Shown one piece after another: positions 8,279-14,970 of a stretch of DNA of 64,000 nt; position 1 is the stretch's first letter, and every line of letters starts with the position of its first letter. The notes beneath the pieces are model-generated. The model searched no databases. It had not been told where the DNA came from and worked only from the letters and a program-made list of their open reading frames with translations. The stretch comes from Kribbella amoyensis (GTDB lineage Bacteria; Actinomycetota; Actinomycetes; Propionibacteriales; Kribbellaceae), in contig NZ_VIVK01000001.1 of the NCBI RefSeq assembly GCF_007828865.1, positions 1,364,001 through 1,428,000 of the forward strand, read 5' to 3'. A program made the translations under genes and the position numbers.

Positions 8279-9175
8279 ATGGGGTTCGAGGTGCGGCCAG
8301 CGGTGCCGGCGGATGCGGGCGGGATCGCGGGCGTCTGGGCCGCCGCGATGCCGCAGTTGGTGAAGACGGCCCGGGGCATCGAGGCCGAACTGCGGGTCAG
8401 CGGCTCACGGATCGTGCTCGTCGCCGCCGAGGGTGACCGGATCGTCGGGATGGGCAACGTCTACCGCCCCGAGGCCGGCGAGCAGGCGCCCCGGGTGCGG
8501 ATCGCGGTCCAGGTGCCACCGAACGACCGCGGCCGCGGGATCGGCACGGCACTGGCCGACGCGGTGATCGCCAAGGCCGTCGAACTTCGCGCGGGTTCGT
8601 TGCTGGTGGTGGTGAACGAGGACCCCGCGGCGAAGGCGTTCGCGGAACATCGCGGCTTCACCCTCGGCCGGGAGATGAGCCACTCGCGGGCCGCCCTGGC
8701 GAGCCTGCCGAAGCCGGCCGACGTCCCGGACGGACTTCAGCTGGTCAGCTACGAACAGCTCACGCCGCGTCAGGTCTGGACCGCCACGATCGCGGTGGCC
8801 GACGGTGACCCGAGCGGGCTGTCCCACGTCCCGCCGTACGACGACTGGTACGCGACGGACTGGAACCACCCGGACCTGCGCCGCGATCTCAGCTTCGCCG
8901 TCCTGGACGCCGAGCGGGTGGTGTCGTTCGTGACTACCACCGCCGATCCGGGCCGCGGGGTGATCTGGTCGAACCTGACCGGCACCGTCCCGGCGTACCG
9001 GGGCCGCGGGCTGGCCAAGGTGGTGAAGTCGCACGCGCTGGCGCGGAGCCGCGAGGCCGGACTGACCGCGGCTTATACCGGGAACGACGCGGGCAACCGG
9101 CCGATGCTCGCGGTGAACCACTGGCTCGGCTACCGGGTGTCCGGATCGGCCTGGACCGCGGAGAAGACGCTCTGA
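8279..9175 (+). CDS. GNAT family acetyltransferase with two GNAT domains
   Basis: A 298-aa cytoplasmic protein with two tandem GCN5-related N-acetyltransferase folds. The first carries the acetyl-CoA loop in VPPNDRGRGIGTALAD at about residues 80-95, the second in YRGRGLAKVVKSHALA at about residues 240-255. This layout is shared with mycothiol synthase (MshD) and many uncharacterised actinobacterial acetyltransferases; the substrate cannot be told from sequence. It is divergent from hutH and is followed after one base by a small membrane protein gene. Nothing ties it biochemically to histidine use. Confidence 0.85.
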   Translation: MGFEVRPAVPADAGGIAGVWAAAMPQLVKTARGIEAELRVSGSRIVLVAAEGDRIVGMGNVYRPEAGEQAPRVRIAVQVPPNDRGRGIGTALADAVIAKAVELRAGSLLVVVNEDPAAKAFAEHRGFTLGREMSHSRAALASLPKPADVPDGLQLVSYEQLTPRQVWTATIAVADGDPSGLSHVPPYDDWYATDWNHPDLRRDLSFAVLDAERVVSFVTTTADPGRGVIWSNLTGTVPAYRGRGLAKVVKSHALARSREAGLTAAYTGNDAGNRPMLAVNHWLGYRVSGSAWTAEKTL

Positions 9176-9176
9176 G

Positions 9177-9371
9177 ATGACCAGGATCATTCTTTCCCTG
9201 ACCATGTTCGCCGTGCTGTCGATCGGCGTCGGGTTCCTGCTGGCCGGGGACGACGAGACGTTCGACTGGCGGGTGGGCGGCGGGCTGTTCGCGATCGCGC
9301 TGGCCGGCGAGGCGATCCGGTACCGGATCCGCCGCAGCCGCGCCCGGAGCGGTCAATCGTCCGGAATCTGA
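9177..9371 (+). CDS. Small membrane protein of unknown function
   Basis: A 64-aa protein with two hydrophobic stretches (about residues 3-22 and 33-47) separated by an acidic turn (GDDETFDW), and a basic tail rich in Arg. The ATG is one base after the stop of the acetyltransferase gene, so the two are probably one transcript. No family is recognised. Codon use is like that of the neighbours, which favours a real gene. Confidence 0.6.
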   Translation: MTRIILSLTMFAVLSIGVGFLLAGDDETFDWRVGGGLFAIALAGEAIRYRIRRSRARSGQSSGI

Positions 9372-9382
9372 GACGGGCCCGC

Positions 9383-9388
9383 TACCCT
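9383..9388 (+). promoter_or_regulatory. Candidate -10 box of the IclR gene (leaderless)
   Basis: TACCCT ends seven bases before the GTG start at 9396, a spacing that fits a leaderless transcript. No convincing -35 box is seen. Confidence 0.35.
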
Positions 9389-9395
9389 CGCAGGT

Positions 9396-10154
9396 GTGAG
9401 CGGCAACGTTCCCGCCTCCACCCGTACCCTGCGGGTCCTGACCTTCCTGGCCACCCAGCCCGGTCCGGTGCCGATGGAGCGCATCGCGGCCGCGGTCGGA
9501 CTACCGCGCTCCTCGACGTATCACTTGCTCAAGGCAATGATCGCCGAGGGCTTCGTGGTGCACCTGCCGGAGGAGAAGCGGTACGGCCTGGGCGTCGCGG
9601 CGTTCGAGATCGGTTCGGCGTACCTGCGGCACGATCCGCTGGAGCGGCTGGCCCGGCCACTGCTGGCCCAGCTCGTCACCGACGTCGGCCAGACCGCGCA
9701 TCTCGGCGTCCTGCACGGCCGTGAACTCGTCTACCTGCTGAAGGAACAGCCACCGCGTCCGGTCACCCTCGTCACCGATGTCGGTGTCCGGTTGCCCGCC
9801 ACCTTGACGGCGTCCGGCCGTGCCCTGCTCGCCGCGCTTCCGGCGGCCCAGGTGCGCGCGTTGTTCCCCGCACCGGAGAGCTTCGTCCGCCGGACCGACC
9901 AGGGCCCGCAGTCCCTCCCCCAGTTGCGCCGGTTGCTCACGGACGAACGCCGTCAGGGCTTCGCCGTCGAGGACTCGCACATCACCCCAGGCGTCACCTC
10001 GGTCGCCAGCGCCGCCCTCGACCACGCCGGCCATCCAGCGGCCGCGATCAGCGTCTCCTTCCGCAGCGAGTCGATCCCACCGCCCGAACGAGCCCTGCTG
10101 GCCCGCCGCGTCCGCCAGACCGCCGACGCCCTCACCCGCCGCCTCGGCGGATAG
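9396..10154 (+). CDS. IclR family transcriptional regulator
   Basis: A 252-aa regulator. Residues 8-65 form a winged helix (LRVLTFLATQPGPVPMERIA, then the recognition helix region GLPRSSTYHLLKAM), and residues 75-250 form the IclR effector domain (GQTAHLGVLHGRELVYLLKE, LPATLTASGRALLAAL, GVTSVASAALDHAG). Start is GTG. Proteins of this family often control catabolic operons by binding a pathway metabolite. The hut operon lies 1.2 kb away and has no other regulator in view, so control of hut is a reasonable but unproven guess. Confidence 0.93.
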   Translation: MSGNVPASTRTLRVLTFLATQPGPVPMERIAAAVGLPRSSTYHLLKAMIAEGFVVHLPEEKRYGLGVAAFEIGSAYLRHDPLERLARPLLAQLVTDVGQTAHLGVLHGRELVYLLKEQPPRPVTLVTDVGVRLPATLTASGRALLAALPAAQVRALFPAPESFVRRTDQGPQSLPQLRRLLTDERRQGFAVEDSHITPGVTSVASAALDHAGHPAAAISVSFRSESIPPPERALLARRVRQTADALTRRLGG

Positions 10155-10253
10155 TAGGCCTACCCCTACCCAGGGCGTGGGCCTGACGCCAGTGTCCGGG
10201 GCGGCCGCCGCTCGAAGGATTGGACCCACACCGATCCTCAGAGAGGCCCTCCC

Positions 10254-11792
10254 TTGCGACTCCGCTCCGCTGCCGCCCTGATCGCCGCGTCTTCTCTCCT
10301 GCTCGCCACGACGCCCCTCGCCCTCGCCTTCGCCGGGACCGAGGACTCCGTGGTGACCACCGAACAAGGAAAGGTACGCGGCCTGACCGGCGAGACCACC
10401 CGGACCTTCCGTGGCATCCCGTACGCCGCCCCGCCGACCGGCGATGCTCGTTGGCGATCACCAGGTCCCGCCCAGCGATGGACGGGGATTCGCGACGCGA
10501 CGCAGTACGCCGACCCCTGTGCGCAAGGCGAGCACCCGATCGGGATCGCCGGCACCAGCGAGGACTGCCTCTACCTGGACGTGACCACGCCGAAGACCCC
10601 GGGACGTGATCGGCCCGTCGTGGTGTGGATCCACGGCGGCAGCTTCACCAACGGAGCCACCCAGGTGTACGACGCCGAGCGGTTCGCGGCCAAAGGCGAT
10701 GTGGTCGTCGTCCAGATCCAGTACCGGCTGGGCGCGCTCGGCTTCCTGGCGAGCCCGCTGCTCGGTGGGGACCGCTCGGGCAACTTCGGCCTGGAGGATC
10801 AGCAAGCCGCATTGCGCTGGGTCCAGCGGAACGCCGCGGCCTTCGGCGGGAGTCCGCGAACGGTCGCGATCATGGGCGAGTCGGCCGGCGCGTACAGCGT
10901 CTGCGACCACCTGGTCTCCCCTGGTTCGGCCGGGTTGTTCCAGCGCGCGATCGTCCAGAGCGGCCCGTGCGCGCAGGACCACGCGACCAACTACGCGGCT
11001 CCCAGACCCCGCGCGGACGCCGAGAAGTACGGCCGCGACCTTGCCGCGTCACTGGGCTGCACGACCGCGGAGTGCCTGCGGAAGGTCACCCCGGCCAGGC
11101 TGCTGGAGGCCACGAAGGACGACGAGTTCGGTCCCGTCCTCGGCGGACCGGTGCTGCCGCTCCACCCGGCGAAGGCGCTGCTCACCAGCCGGGTCAACCG
11201 GGTCCCGGTCCTGCACGGCGTGAACCACGACGAGGTGCACGGACAGATCGGTGCCCAGGAATCCGCGACCGGGACGCCGACCACGACCGCGGCGTACGAG
11301 GACGAGGTGCGTCGGACGTTCGGGGCGGACGCGGACCGGATCCTCGCCGAGTACGCCGATGTGCGGCCGGCCGGACTCGCCCTGGCCACGGTGCTGAGCG
11401 ACGCGCAGTGGGCGTATCCGGCCTTCCGGTCGAACGCGTTGCTCGCACTCCGGATGCCGACTTACTCGTTCGAGTTCGCCGGGGACGCCCCCTGGTACCG
11501 CGGGCTGGACCGGCCGACGTGGCCCGTCGGGTCGCACCACCTGAGCGACGTCGCGTACTTCCTGGACACGAACGTCTTCGAGCCGCTCACTCCCGCGCAG
11601 AACCGGCTCGCCGACGAGCTGATCACCCGGTGGAGCACCTTTGCCAGGACCGGGAACCCGAACACCAGCGGCACTCAGTACTGGCCGAGGGCGACGCCGG
11701 TGGATCGCCAGGTGCAGTCGCTGGATCCGGCGGGCGTGACCCGGACCGACTTCGTCCGCGACCACCGGATCGCGTTCTGGGCCTCGCTGTAG
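10254..11792 (+). CDS. Secreted type-B carboxylesterase
   Basis: A 512-aa alpha/beta hydrolase of the carboxylesterase/cholinesterase family. A TTG start gives a Sec signal peptide (LRLRSAAALIAASSLLLATT, cleavage near ALAFA). The body has the oxyanion-hole motif HGGSF, NFGLEDQQAALRWVQRNAAAF, and the nucleophile elbow GESAGAYS with catalytic Ser at about residue 213. A catalytic His is expected in GVNHDEVHG or VGSHHLSD. Several cysteines are probably disulfide-bonded. It should hydrolyse esters outside the cell; the substrate is unknown. It converges on the rpsN gene across a strong hairpin. Confidence 0.9.
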   Translation: MRLRSAAALIAASSLLLATTPLALAFAGTEDSVVTTEQGKVRGLTGETTRTFRGIPYAAPPTGDARWRSPGPAQRWTGIRDATQYADPCAQGEHPIGIAGTSEDCLYLDVTTPKTPGRDRPVVVWIHGGSFTNGATQVYDAERFAAKGDVVVVQIQYRLGALGFLASPLLGGDRSGNFGLEDQQAALRWVQRNAAAFGGSPRTVAIMGESAGAYSVCDHLVSPGSAGLFQRAIVQSGPCAQDHATNYAAPRPRADAEKYGRDLAASLGCTTAECLRKVTPARLLEATKDDEFGPVLGGPVLPLHPAKALLTSRVNRVPVLHGVNHDEVHGQIGAQESATGTPTTTAAYEDEVRRTFGADADRILAEYADVRPAGLALATVLSDAQWAYPAFRSNALLALRMPTYSFEFAGDAPWYRGLDRPTWPVGSHHLSDVAYFLDTNVFEPLTPAQNRLADELITRWSTFARTGNPNTSGTQYWPRATPVDRQVQSLDPAGVTRTDFVRDHRIAFWASL

Positions 11793-11814
11793 CCGCCCTC
11801 GTCGGGAGGACATG

Positions 11815-11860
11815 ACGACGGCCCGGTGCGGGACCACCTGACCCCGCGCCGGGCCGTCGT
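11815..11860. terminator. Bidirectional terminator between the esterase and rpsN genes
   Basis: An 18-bp stem (ACGACGGCCCGGTGCGGG pairing with 11843-11860, one mismatch or wobble) with a 10-nt loop lies between two convergent genes. It ends eight bases before the rpsN stop. There is no clear T-run, as is common in high-GC actinobacteria. Confidence 0.75.
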
Positions 11861-11867
11861 TCGCCTG

Positions 11868-12173
11868 CTACCAGGAGGACTTGGTGATCCCCGGAAGCTC
11901 ACCGCGGTGCGCCATCGCGCGGAACCGCACGCGCGAGATGCCGGCCTTGCGGAGGTACCCACGCGGGCGGCCGTCGGCGACGTCGCGGTTGCGGACCCGG
12001 ATCGGGCTCGCGTCGCGCGGGAGCTTCTGCAGCCGCAACTGGGCGTCGCCGCGCGCCGCGAAGGACGTCCGCGGGTCGGCGATGATCCGCTTCAGCTCCG
12101 CGCGGCGCTCGGCGTACCGGGCGACGGTCAGCTTGCGCTGTTCGTTCCGGACGATCTTGCTCGTCTTCGCCAC
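11868..12173 (-). CDS. rpsN: 30S ribosomal protein S14, zinc-independent (C-minus) form
   Basis: A 101-aa S14 protein of the long form with no CxxC zinc ribbon. It begins [20 protein letters not shown] and has the conserved [20 protein letters not shown] and C-terminal LPGITKSSW. Actinobacteria use such a paralogue to replace zinc-binding S14 in zinc starvation, usually under Zur. It lies five bases after rpmG on the same strand and belongs to the paralogue set rpmG-rpsN/rpmE seen here. Confidence 0.97.
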   Translation of the reverse strand: MAKTSKIVRNEQRKLTVARYAERRAELKRIIADPRTSFAARGDAQLRLQKLPRDASPIRVRNRDVADGRPRGYLRKAGISRVRFRAMAHRGELPGITKSSW

Positions 12174-12178
12174 GAGGC

Positions 12179-12346
12179 CTACCGCTCCTCGCGGAAGTCC
12201 ACGTGCTGCCGGACCTTCGGGTCGTACTTGCGGATCGTCAGCCGGTCAGGGTCGTTGCGCCGGTTCTTCCGGGTCACGTAGGTGAACCCGGTGCCCGCGG
12301 TGCTCCGGAGCTGGACGATCGGGCGGATGTCGTTGCGCTTGGCCAT
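12179..12346 (-). CDS. rpmG: 50S ribosomal protein L33, zinc-independent form
   Basis: A 55-aa L33. The ATG at 12346 follows GGAAAGG and gives [20 protein letters not shown], with a normal C-terminus [13 protein letters not shown]. The CxxC pairs of zinc-binding L33 are absent. The reading frame stays open far upstream, but that part is antisense to the CobW-like gene and is not L33. It leads the two-gene unit rpmG-rpsN. No Zur-box-like AT-rich sequence is seen between it and the divergent gene, which is odd for this cluster. Confidence 0.95.
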   Translation of the reverse strand: MAKRNDIRPIVQLRSTAGTGFTYVTRKNRRNDPDRLTIRKYDPKVRQHVDFREER

Positions 12347-12397
12347 CGAACCAACCTTTCCGGGCGCTGTCGCGCGCGCGCCCTGGCCGAGGCGATC

Positions 12398-13030
12398 GTG
12401 CGGCAGCTCGAGTACGCCGACGCGGTGGTCCTGACCCGGCCCGACGAGACCGTGGCCGCGCTGGTTCAGGCGATCAACCCGCAGGCTCTGGTCCGGACCA
12501 CGGTCGACGGACTGACCGGGGTTCAGCTGCACGATCCGGACGCGGCCGAGACGCGCGTCGAGCCCGGGACGATCACGGCGCCGGTGTGGGAAGAATCCGG
12601 GGGTGTCCGGACGTTGGTGTGGCAGTCGACCCGTCCGTTCCACCCGGAGAGGCTGTACGACGCACTCGAGGACCTGGTCGCCGGGACCGCGCGCGGCAAG
12701 GGCACCGTCTGGCTGGCGACCCAGTCGCACGCCCGGCTCGGGTGGGACAGCTTCGGCACGAACATCTCGATCGGCGTCCTCGGCCGCTGGCTCGCCGACC
12801 TGCCGGTGGACCGTTGGTCCGAGGTCAGCCAGAGCCACCGAGCCCGGTCGGCCCTGGAATGGCACCCCGACCACGGCGACCGCTCGTCGTACCTGTCGCT
12901 GACCGGGGCCGGGTTGGACGTCTGGGAATTAGCGCGCCGCCTGGACGGTTGTGTCTTGCGTGCGGACGAGGAGGTCAGCGCACTGACCGACCCGTTCGCC
13001 CCTTATCTGGAAGGAAGTACCGCAGCATGA
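12398..13030 (+). CDS. CobW-family protein, C-terminal half only (truncated gene, Mrf/Rv0106-like)
   Basis: About 210 residues resembling the C-terminal half of CobW/COG0523 proteins, in particular the mycobacterial Rv0106/Mrf type that sits in zinc-independent ribosomal operons. Similarity begins abruptly near 12370 ([20 protein letters not shown]) and continues through the CobW_C domain ([24 protein letters not shown]). The N-terminal GTPase domain with P-loop and zinc-binding CxCC is missing; its place is taken by the divergent rpmG. GTG 12398 is a possible start without a strong ribosome site. The frame has no internal stop, and its TGA overlaps the rpmE ATG. It may be a remnant kept for coupling. 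Confidence 0.65.
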   Translation: MRQLEYADAVVLTRPDETVAALVQAINPQALVRTTVDGLTGVQLHDPDAAETRVEPGTITAPVWEESGGVRTLVWQSTRPFHPERLYDALEDLVAGTARGKGTVWLATQSHARLGWDSFGTNISIGVLGRWLADLPVDRWSEVSQSHRARSALEWHPDHGDRSSYLSLTGAGLDVWELARRLDGCVLRADEEVSALTDPFAPYLEGSTAA

Positions 13031-13272
13031 AGAAGGACATCCACCCCGACTACCGCAGCGTCGTCTTCCGGGACAAGTCCGCCGGCTTCAGCTTCCTGAC
13101 CGGCTCCACCCGGGCGAGCACCGAGACGGTGCAGTGGGAGGACGGCAACACCTACCCGGTGGTCGACGTCGAGATCTCGTCGGCCAGCCACCCCTTCTAC
13201 ACCGGCCAGCAGCGGGTCATGGACACCCAGGGCCGCGTGGAGAAGTTCAAGAAGCGCTACGGCCAGAGCTGA
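13027..13272 (+). CDS. rpmE2: 50S ribosomal protein L31, type B (zinc-independent)
   Basis: An 81-aa type-B L31 lacking the CxxC of the zinc form: [20 protein letters not shown] at the start, then [20 protein letters not shown]. Its ATG overlaps the stop of the truncated CobW-like gene (ATGA) and a good ribosome site, GGAAGGAAG, lies inside the end of that gene. Type-B L31 replaces zinc-binding L31 when zinc is scarce. A perfect hairpin terminator follows. Confidence 0.96.
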   Translation: MKKDIHPDYRSVVFRDKSAGFSFLTGSTRASTETVQWEDGNTYPVVDVEISSASHPFYTGQQRVMDTQGRVEKFKKRYGQS

Positions 13273-13290
13273 CCCCAGCCCAAGCCGACG

Positions 13291-13322
13291 ACGGCCCGCC
13301 GATCACCTGATCGGCGGGCCGT
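13291..13322. terminator. Hairpin terminator between rpmE2 and the SdpI-like gene
   Basis: A perfect 15-bp stem (ACGGCCCGCCGATCA at 13291-13305 and its complement at 13308-13322) with a 2-nt loop lies between convergent genes and may serve both. Confidence 0.8.
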
Positions 13323-13344
13323 TCGCATGTCCGGGGTGCTGGCG

Positions 13345-14067
13345 TTACTCCGGCGACTTCCGCGACGCCCGGAAAGCGGTCAGGGCGACCGCCAGGAAGG
13401 CGACCGCGACGGACGCTACGGCGACCATCATCGCGACCCCCGGCTCGAAAGCCGCCACCACGGCCGTTGCGATGCCCGCGATCACGAGGAAGCCGCCGGC
13501 CCCGCGGTACAGCTTGCTCTGCGCGGCCCTGAACCGCTCGAGCCGCCCGGTCACACGCCCGCCGGGCGCGACCAACGGCGTCGCCACACCGAGACAGGCA
13601 AGGAGGATGCCGACGGCGGCCGCGACGGCCTGCTCCAATGGGAACGCGGTTCCGGTGTGCAGGGAGAGCAACCCGAGGTGGAGCGCGACCAGGACCACGG
13701 ACAGGCCCATCAGCGTCCAGCTGAACATCCGTCGTGCTCGTTCGGGTGAACGGTCGAGTCCCACGGGCGTGCGCTTGAGCAGCTCGTGATCCGCTCGGAG
13801 TACCACGGAGAGCAGGACCGTGAGCCCGAGCAGGACGGCCGGCATGGCGGCAGCCGTGACTCCACGGTTCGCCACGCTCTCCCCGTGCCGTCCACCGGCC
13901 TCGCGGGTGACGACCTCGACCGCCATCTCCGGCCACGCGGCAATCGACGCCACGACCATGATCCCGACAGCGGCCACCGCCACCATGGCACCCGGCCAGG
14001 GGACGAGGACCCACGGAGGCGGTGCGTTCTCGGTACCGAACACTTCCGTGGAGCCGGTCGCGGTCAT
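13345..14067 (-). CDS. SdpI-like multi-pass membrane protein
   Basis: A 240-aa protein with about six hydrophobic segments, including WPGAMVAVAAVGIMVVASIA near residue 25, AAAMPAVLLGLTVLLSVVL near 75, WTLMGLSVVLVALHLGLLSL near 120 and two at the C-terminus. Layout and gene context recall SdpI/DUF1648 membrane proteins, which are commonly paired with an ArsR-type autorepressor (SdpR). The ATG overlaps the stop of that regulator by four bases. Sequence identity to SdpI could not be checked, so the family name is tentative. Confidence 0.55.
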   Translation of the reverse strand: MTATGSTEVFGTENAPPPWVLVPWPGAMVAVAAVGIMVVASIAAWPEMAVEVVTREAGGRHGESVANRGVTAAAMPAVLLGLTVLLSVVLRADHELLKRTPVGLDRSPERARRMFSWTLMGLSVVLVALHLGLLSLHTGTAFPLEQAVAAAVGILLACLGVATPLVAPGGRVTGRLERFRAAQSKLYRGAGGFLVIAGIATAVVAAFEPGVAMMVAVASVAVAFLAVALTAFRASRKSPE

Positions 14068-14459
14068 GAAGTGCCCTTCTGGTCGGCGGCCTCGCGTGCC
14101 GCGGTCTCGTGCTCGGTGGTTTTGCGTGCCGTGGTTTCGCTGGTTTCGGCCGCTTCGGGATCGGCCCGCGACGGTTGCGGGCGACGTAACCCGGCCAGGG
14201 CGGCGATCGCCTCGTCCAGCAAACTCATCTGCAGCCGGTACTGAACCTCGGTCGCGCGACGCCGGGTCTCGACCAGACCCGCCTGCCGCAGGACCTTGAG
14301 ATGCCCGGACAGGGTCGACGGACCGATGCCCAACGCGGCACCGATGTCACCGGCCCGAACGAAGTCCTTGTCGCGCAGATAGCGCAGGATCTCCCGCCGC
14401 CCACCGTGAGCCAGGGCGGCGAAGAGCCCGTCTCCCGGTTCTTCGCTATTTCGCGACAT
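14064..14459 (-). CDS. ArsR family transcriptional regulator (SdpR-like)
   Basis: A 131-aa regulator with a winged helix at residues 12-90: GLFAALAHGGRREILRYLRD, then DIGAALGIGPSTLSGHLKVL as helix-turn-helix and the wing QAGLVETRRRATEVQYRL. No metal-binding CxC is visible, so it is probably not a metal sensor. The tail is Glu/Thr/Ala-rich and likely disordered. ATG 14459 is chosen over an upstream frame start because it begins MSRNSEEPGDG and sits six bases after a good -10 box. A perfect inverted repeat covers this start codon, suggesting autorepression together with the coupled membrane-protein gene. Confidence 0.88.
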   Translation of the reverse strand: MSRNSEEPGDGLFAALAHGGRREILRYLRDKDFVRAGDIGAALGIGPSTLSGHLKVLRQAGLVETRRRATEVQYRLQMSLLDEAIAALAGLRRPQPSRADPEAAETSETTARKTTEHETAAREAADQKGTS

Positions 14460-14495
14460 ACCGAAATAGTAGTCCGGCGGCCTGGCCCTACACAA
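14446..14495 (-). promoter_or_regulatory. Leaderless promoter and overlapping operator of the ArsR gene
   Basis: On the minus strand TTGTGT (14495-14490), an 18-bp spacer and TACTAT (14471-14466) form a good promoter; the -10 ends six bases before ATG 14459, so the transcript is probably leaderless. A perfect 8-bp inverted repeat, CTATTTCG (14446-14453) and CGAAATAG (14462-14469), with an 8-bp spacer covers the -10 box and the start codon. This is the expected place for an autorepressor site. Confidence 0.65.
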
Positions 14496-14970
14496 ACCTC
14501 CCTCGAGCCAGCCGCCTTCCGCTGGGAAACCGGGATCCCACCGGGTGCCGCTGCGGACGAATCCGCAGCCCTGAACCTCAAGCCGGATCCAGAGTCACCC
14601 AAAGCCGGGACCACGGGCACCAACCAGCGACCTCGAACACCGACCAGGCGTACAGCGGGAACAACCCGGACCTGGAACACCACCCGGGTACCTGGAGCAC
14701 CACCCGGGTACCTGGAGCACCAACCTGGTACCTGGAACACCGACCGGGTGCCTGGAACACCAACCGGCTACGTGGAACAAGTCCTGCAGTGTCCGAGGTC
14801 CCGATGACATGTCCGAGGCCCCGGCTGATCCGAGTTCCCAGTACGTGCGCCAGTACGTGCACCAAGTGCCAGCGGCGTTCGGGGGCTCGGTTCGGGGGTG
14901 TCTCGGGTACGAGACGGCGGCTGGGTGAAGTTGTTTCGCGGGGTGGGTGGGGTGGTCGCACACTGGGCGG
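14496..14970. other. Non-coding region of about 475 bp between the ArsR and lyase-like genes
   Basis: No gene is supported on either strand; the open frames here are Arg/Gly/Trp-rich and lack ribosome sites. It holds the ArsR -35 box at its left end, a 20-bp tandem repeat array at 14671-14770, and a G-rich stretch before the lyase-like gene. The promoter of that gene was not identified. Confidence 0.6.
14671..14770. repeat. 20-bp tandem repeat, five copies
   Basis: Five head-to-tail copies with consensus CCTGGAACACCAACCGGGTA, at 14671, 14691, 14711, 14731 and 14751, differing by one to four bases each. Degenerate partial copies flank them (14631-14650 and 14771-14780). The 20-bp period is not a multiple of three, which speaks against a coding repeat. 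Copy junctions contain GGTACC or GGGTACC, a self-complementary core, so short hairpins or a repeated protein site are possible. Confidence 0.85.

Noticed and set aside
12203..12397. Full-length reading of the CobW-like ORF from 12203
   Set aside because: This part is antisense to rpmG, has no CobW similarity before about 12370, and would need the rpmG coding strand to encode two proteins.
12347..12880. Long minus-strand frame upstream of rpmG as an L33 fusion
   Set aside because: It is antisense to the CobW remnant; L33 begins at ATG 12346 after a good ribosome site.
14671..14770. Tandem repeat array as a CRISPR
   Set aside because: Units are 20 bp, directly adjacent without spacers, and vary between copies; no cas genes are in the window.
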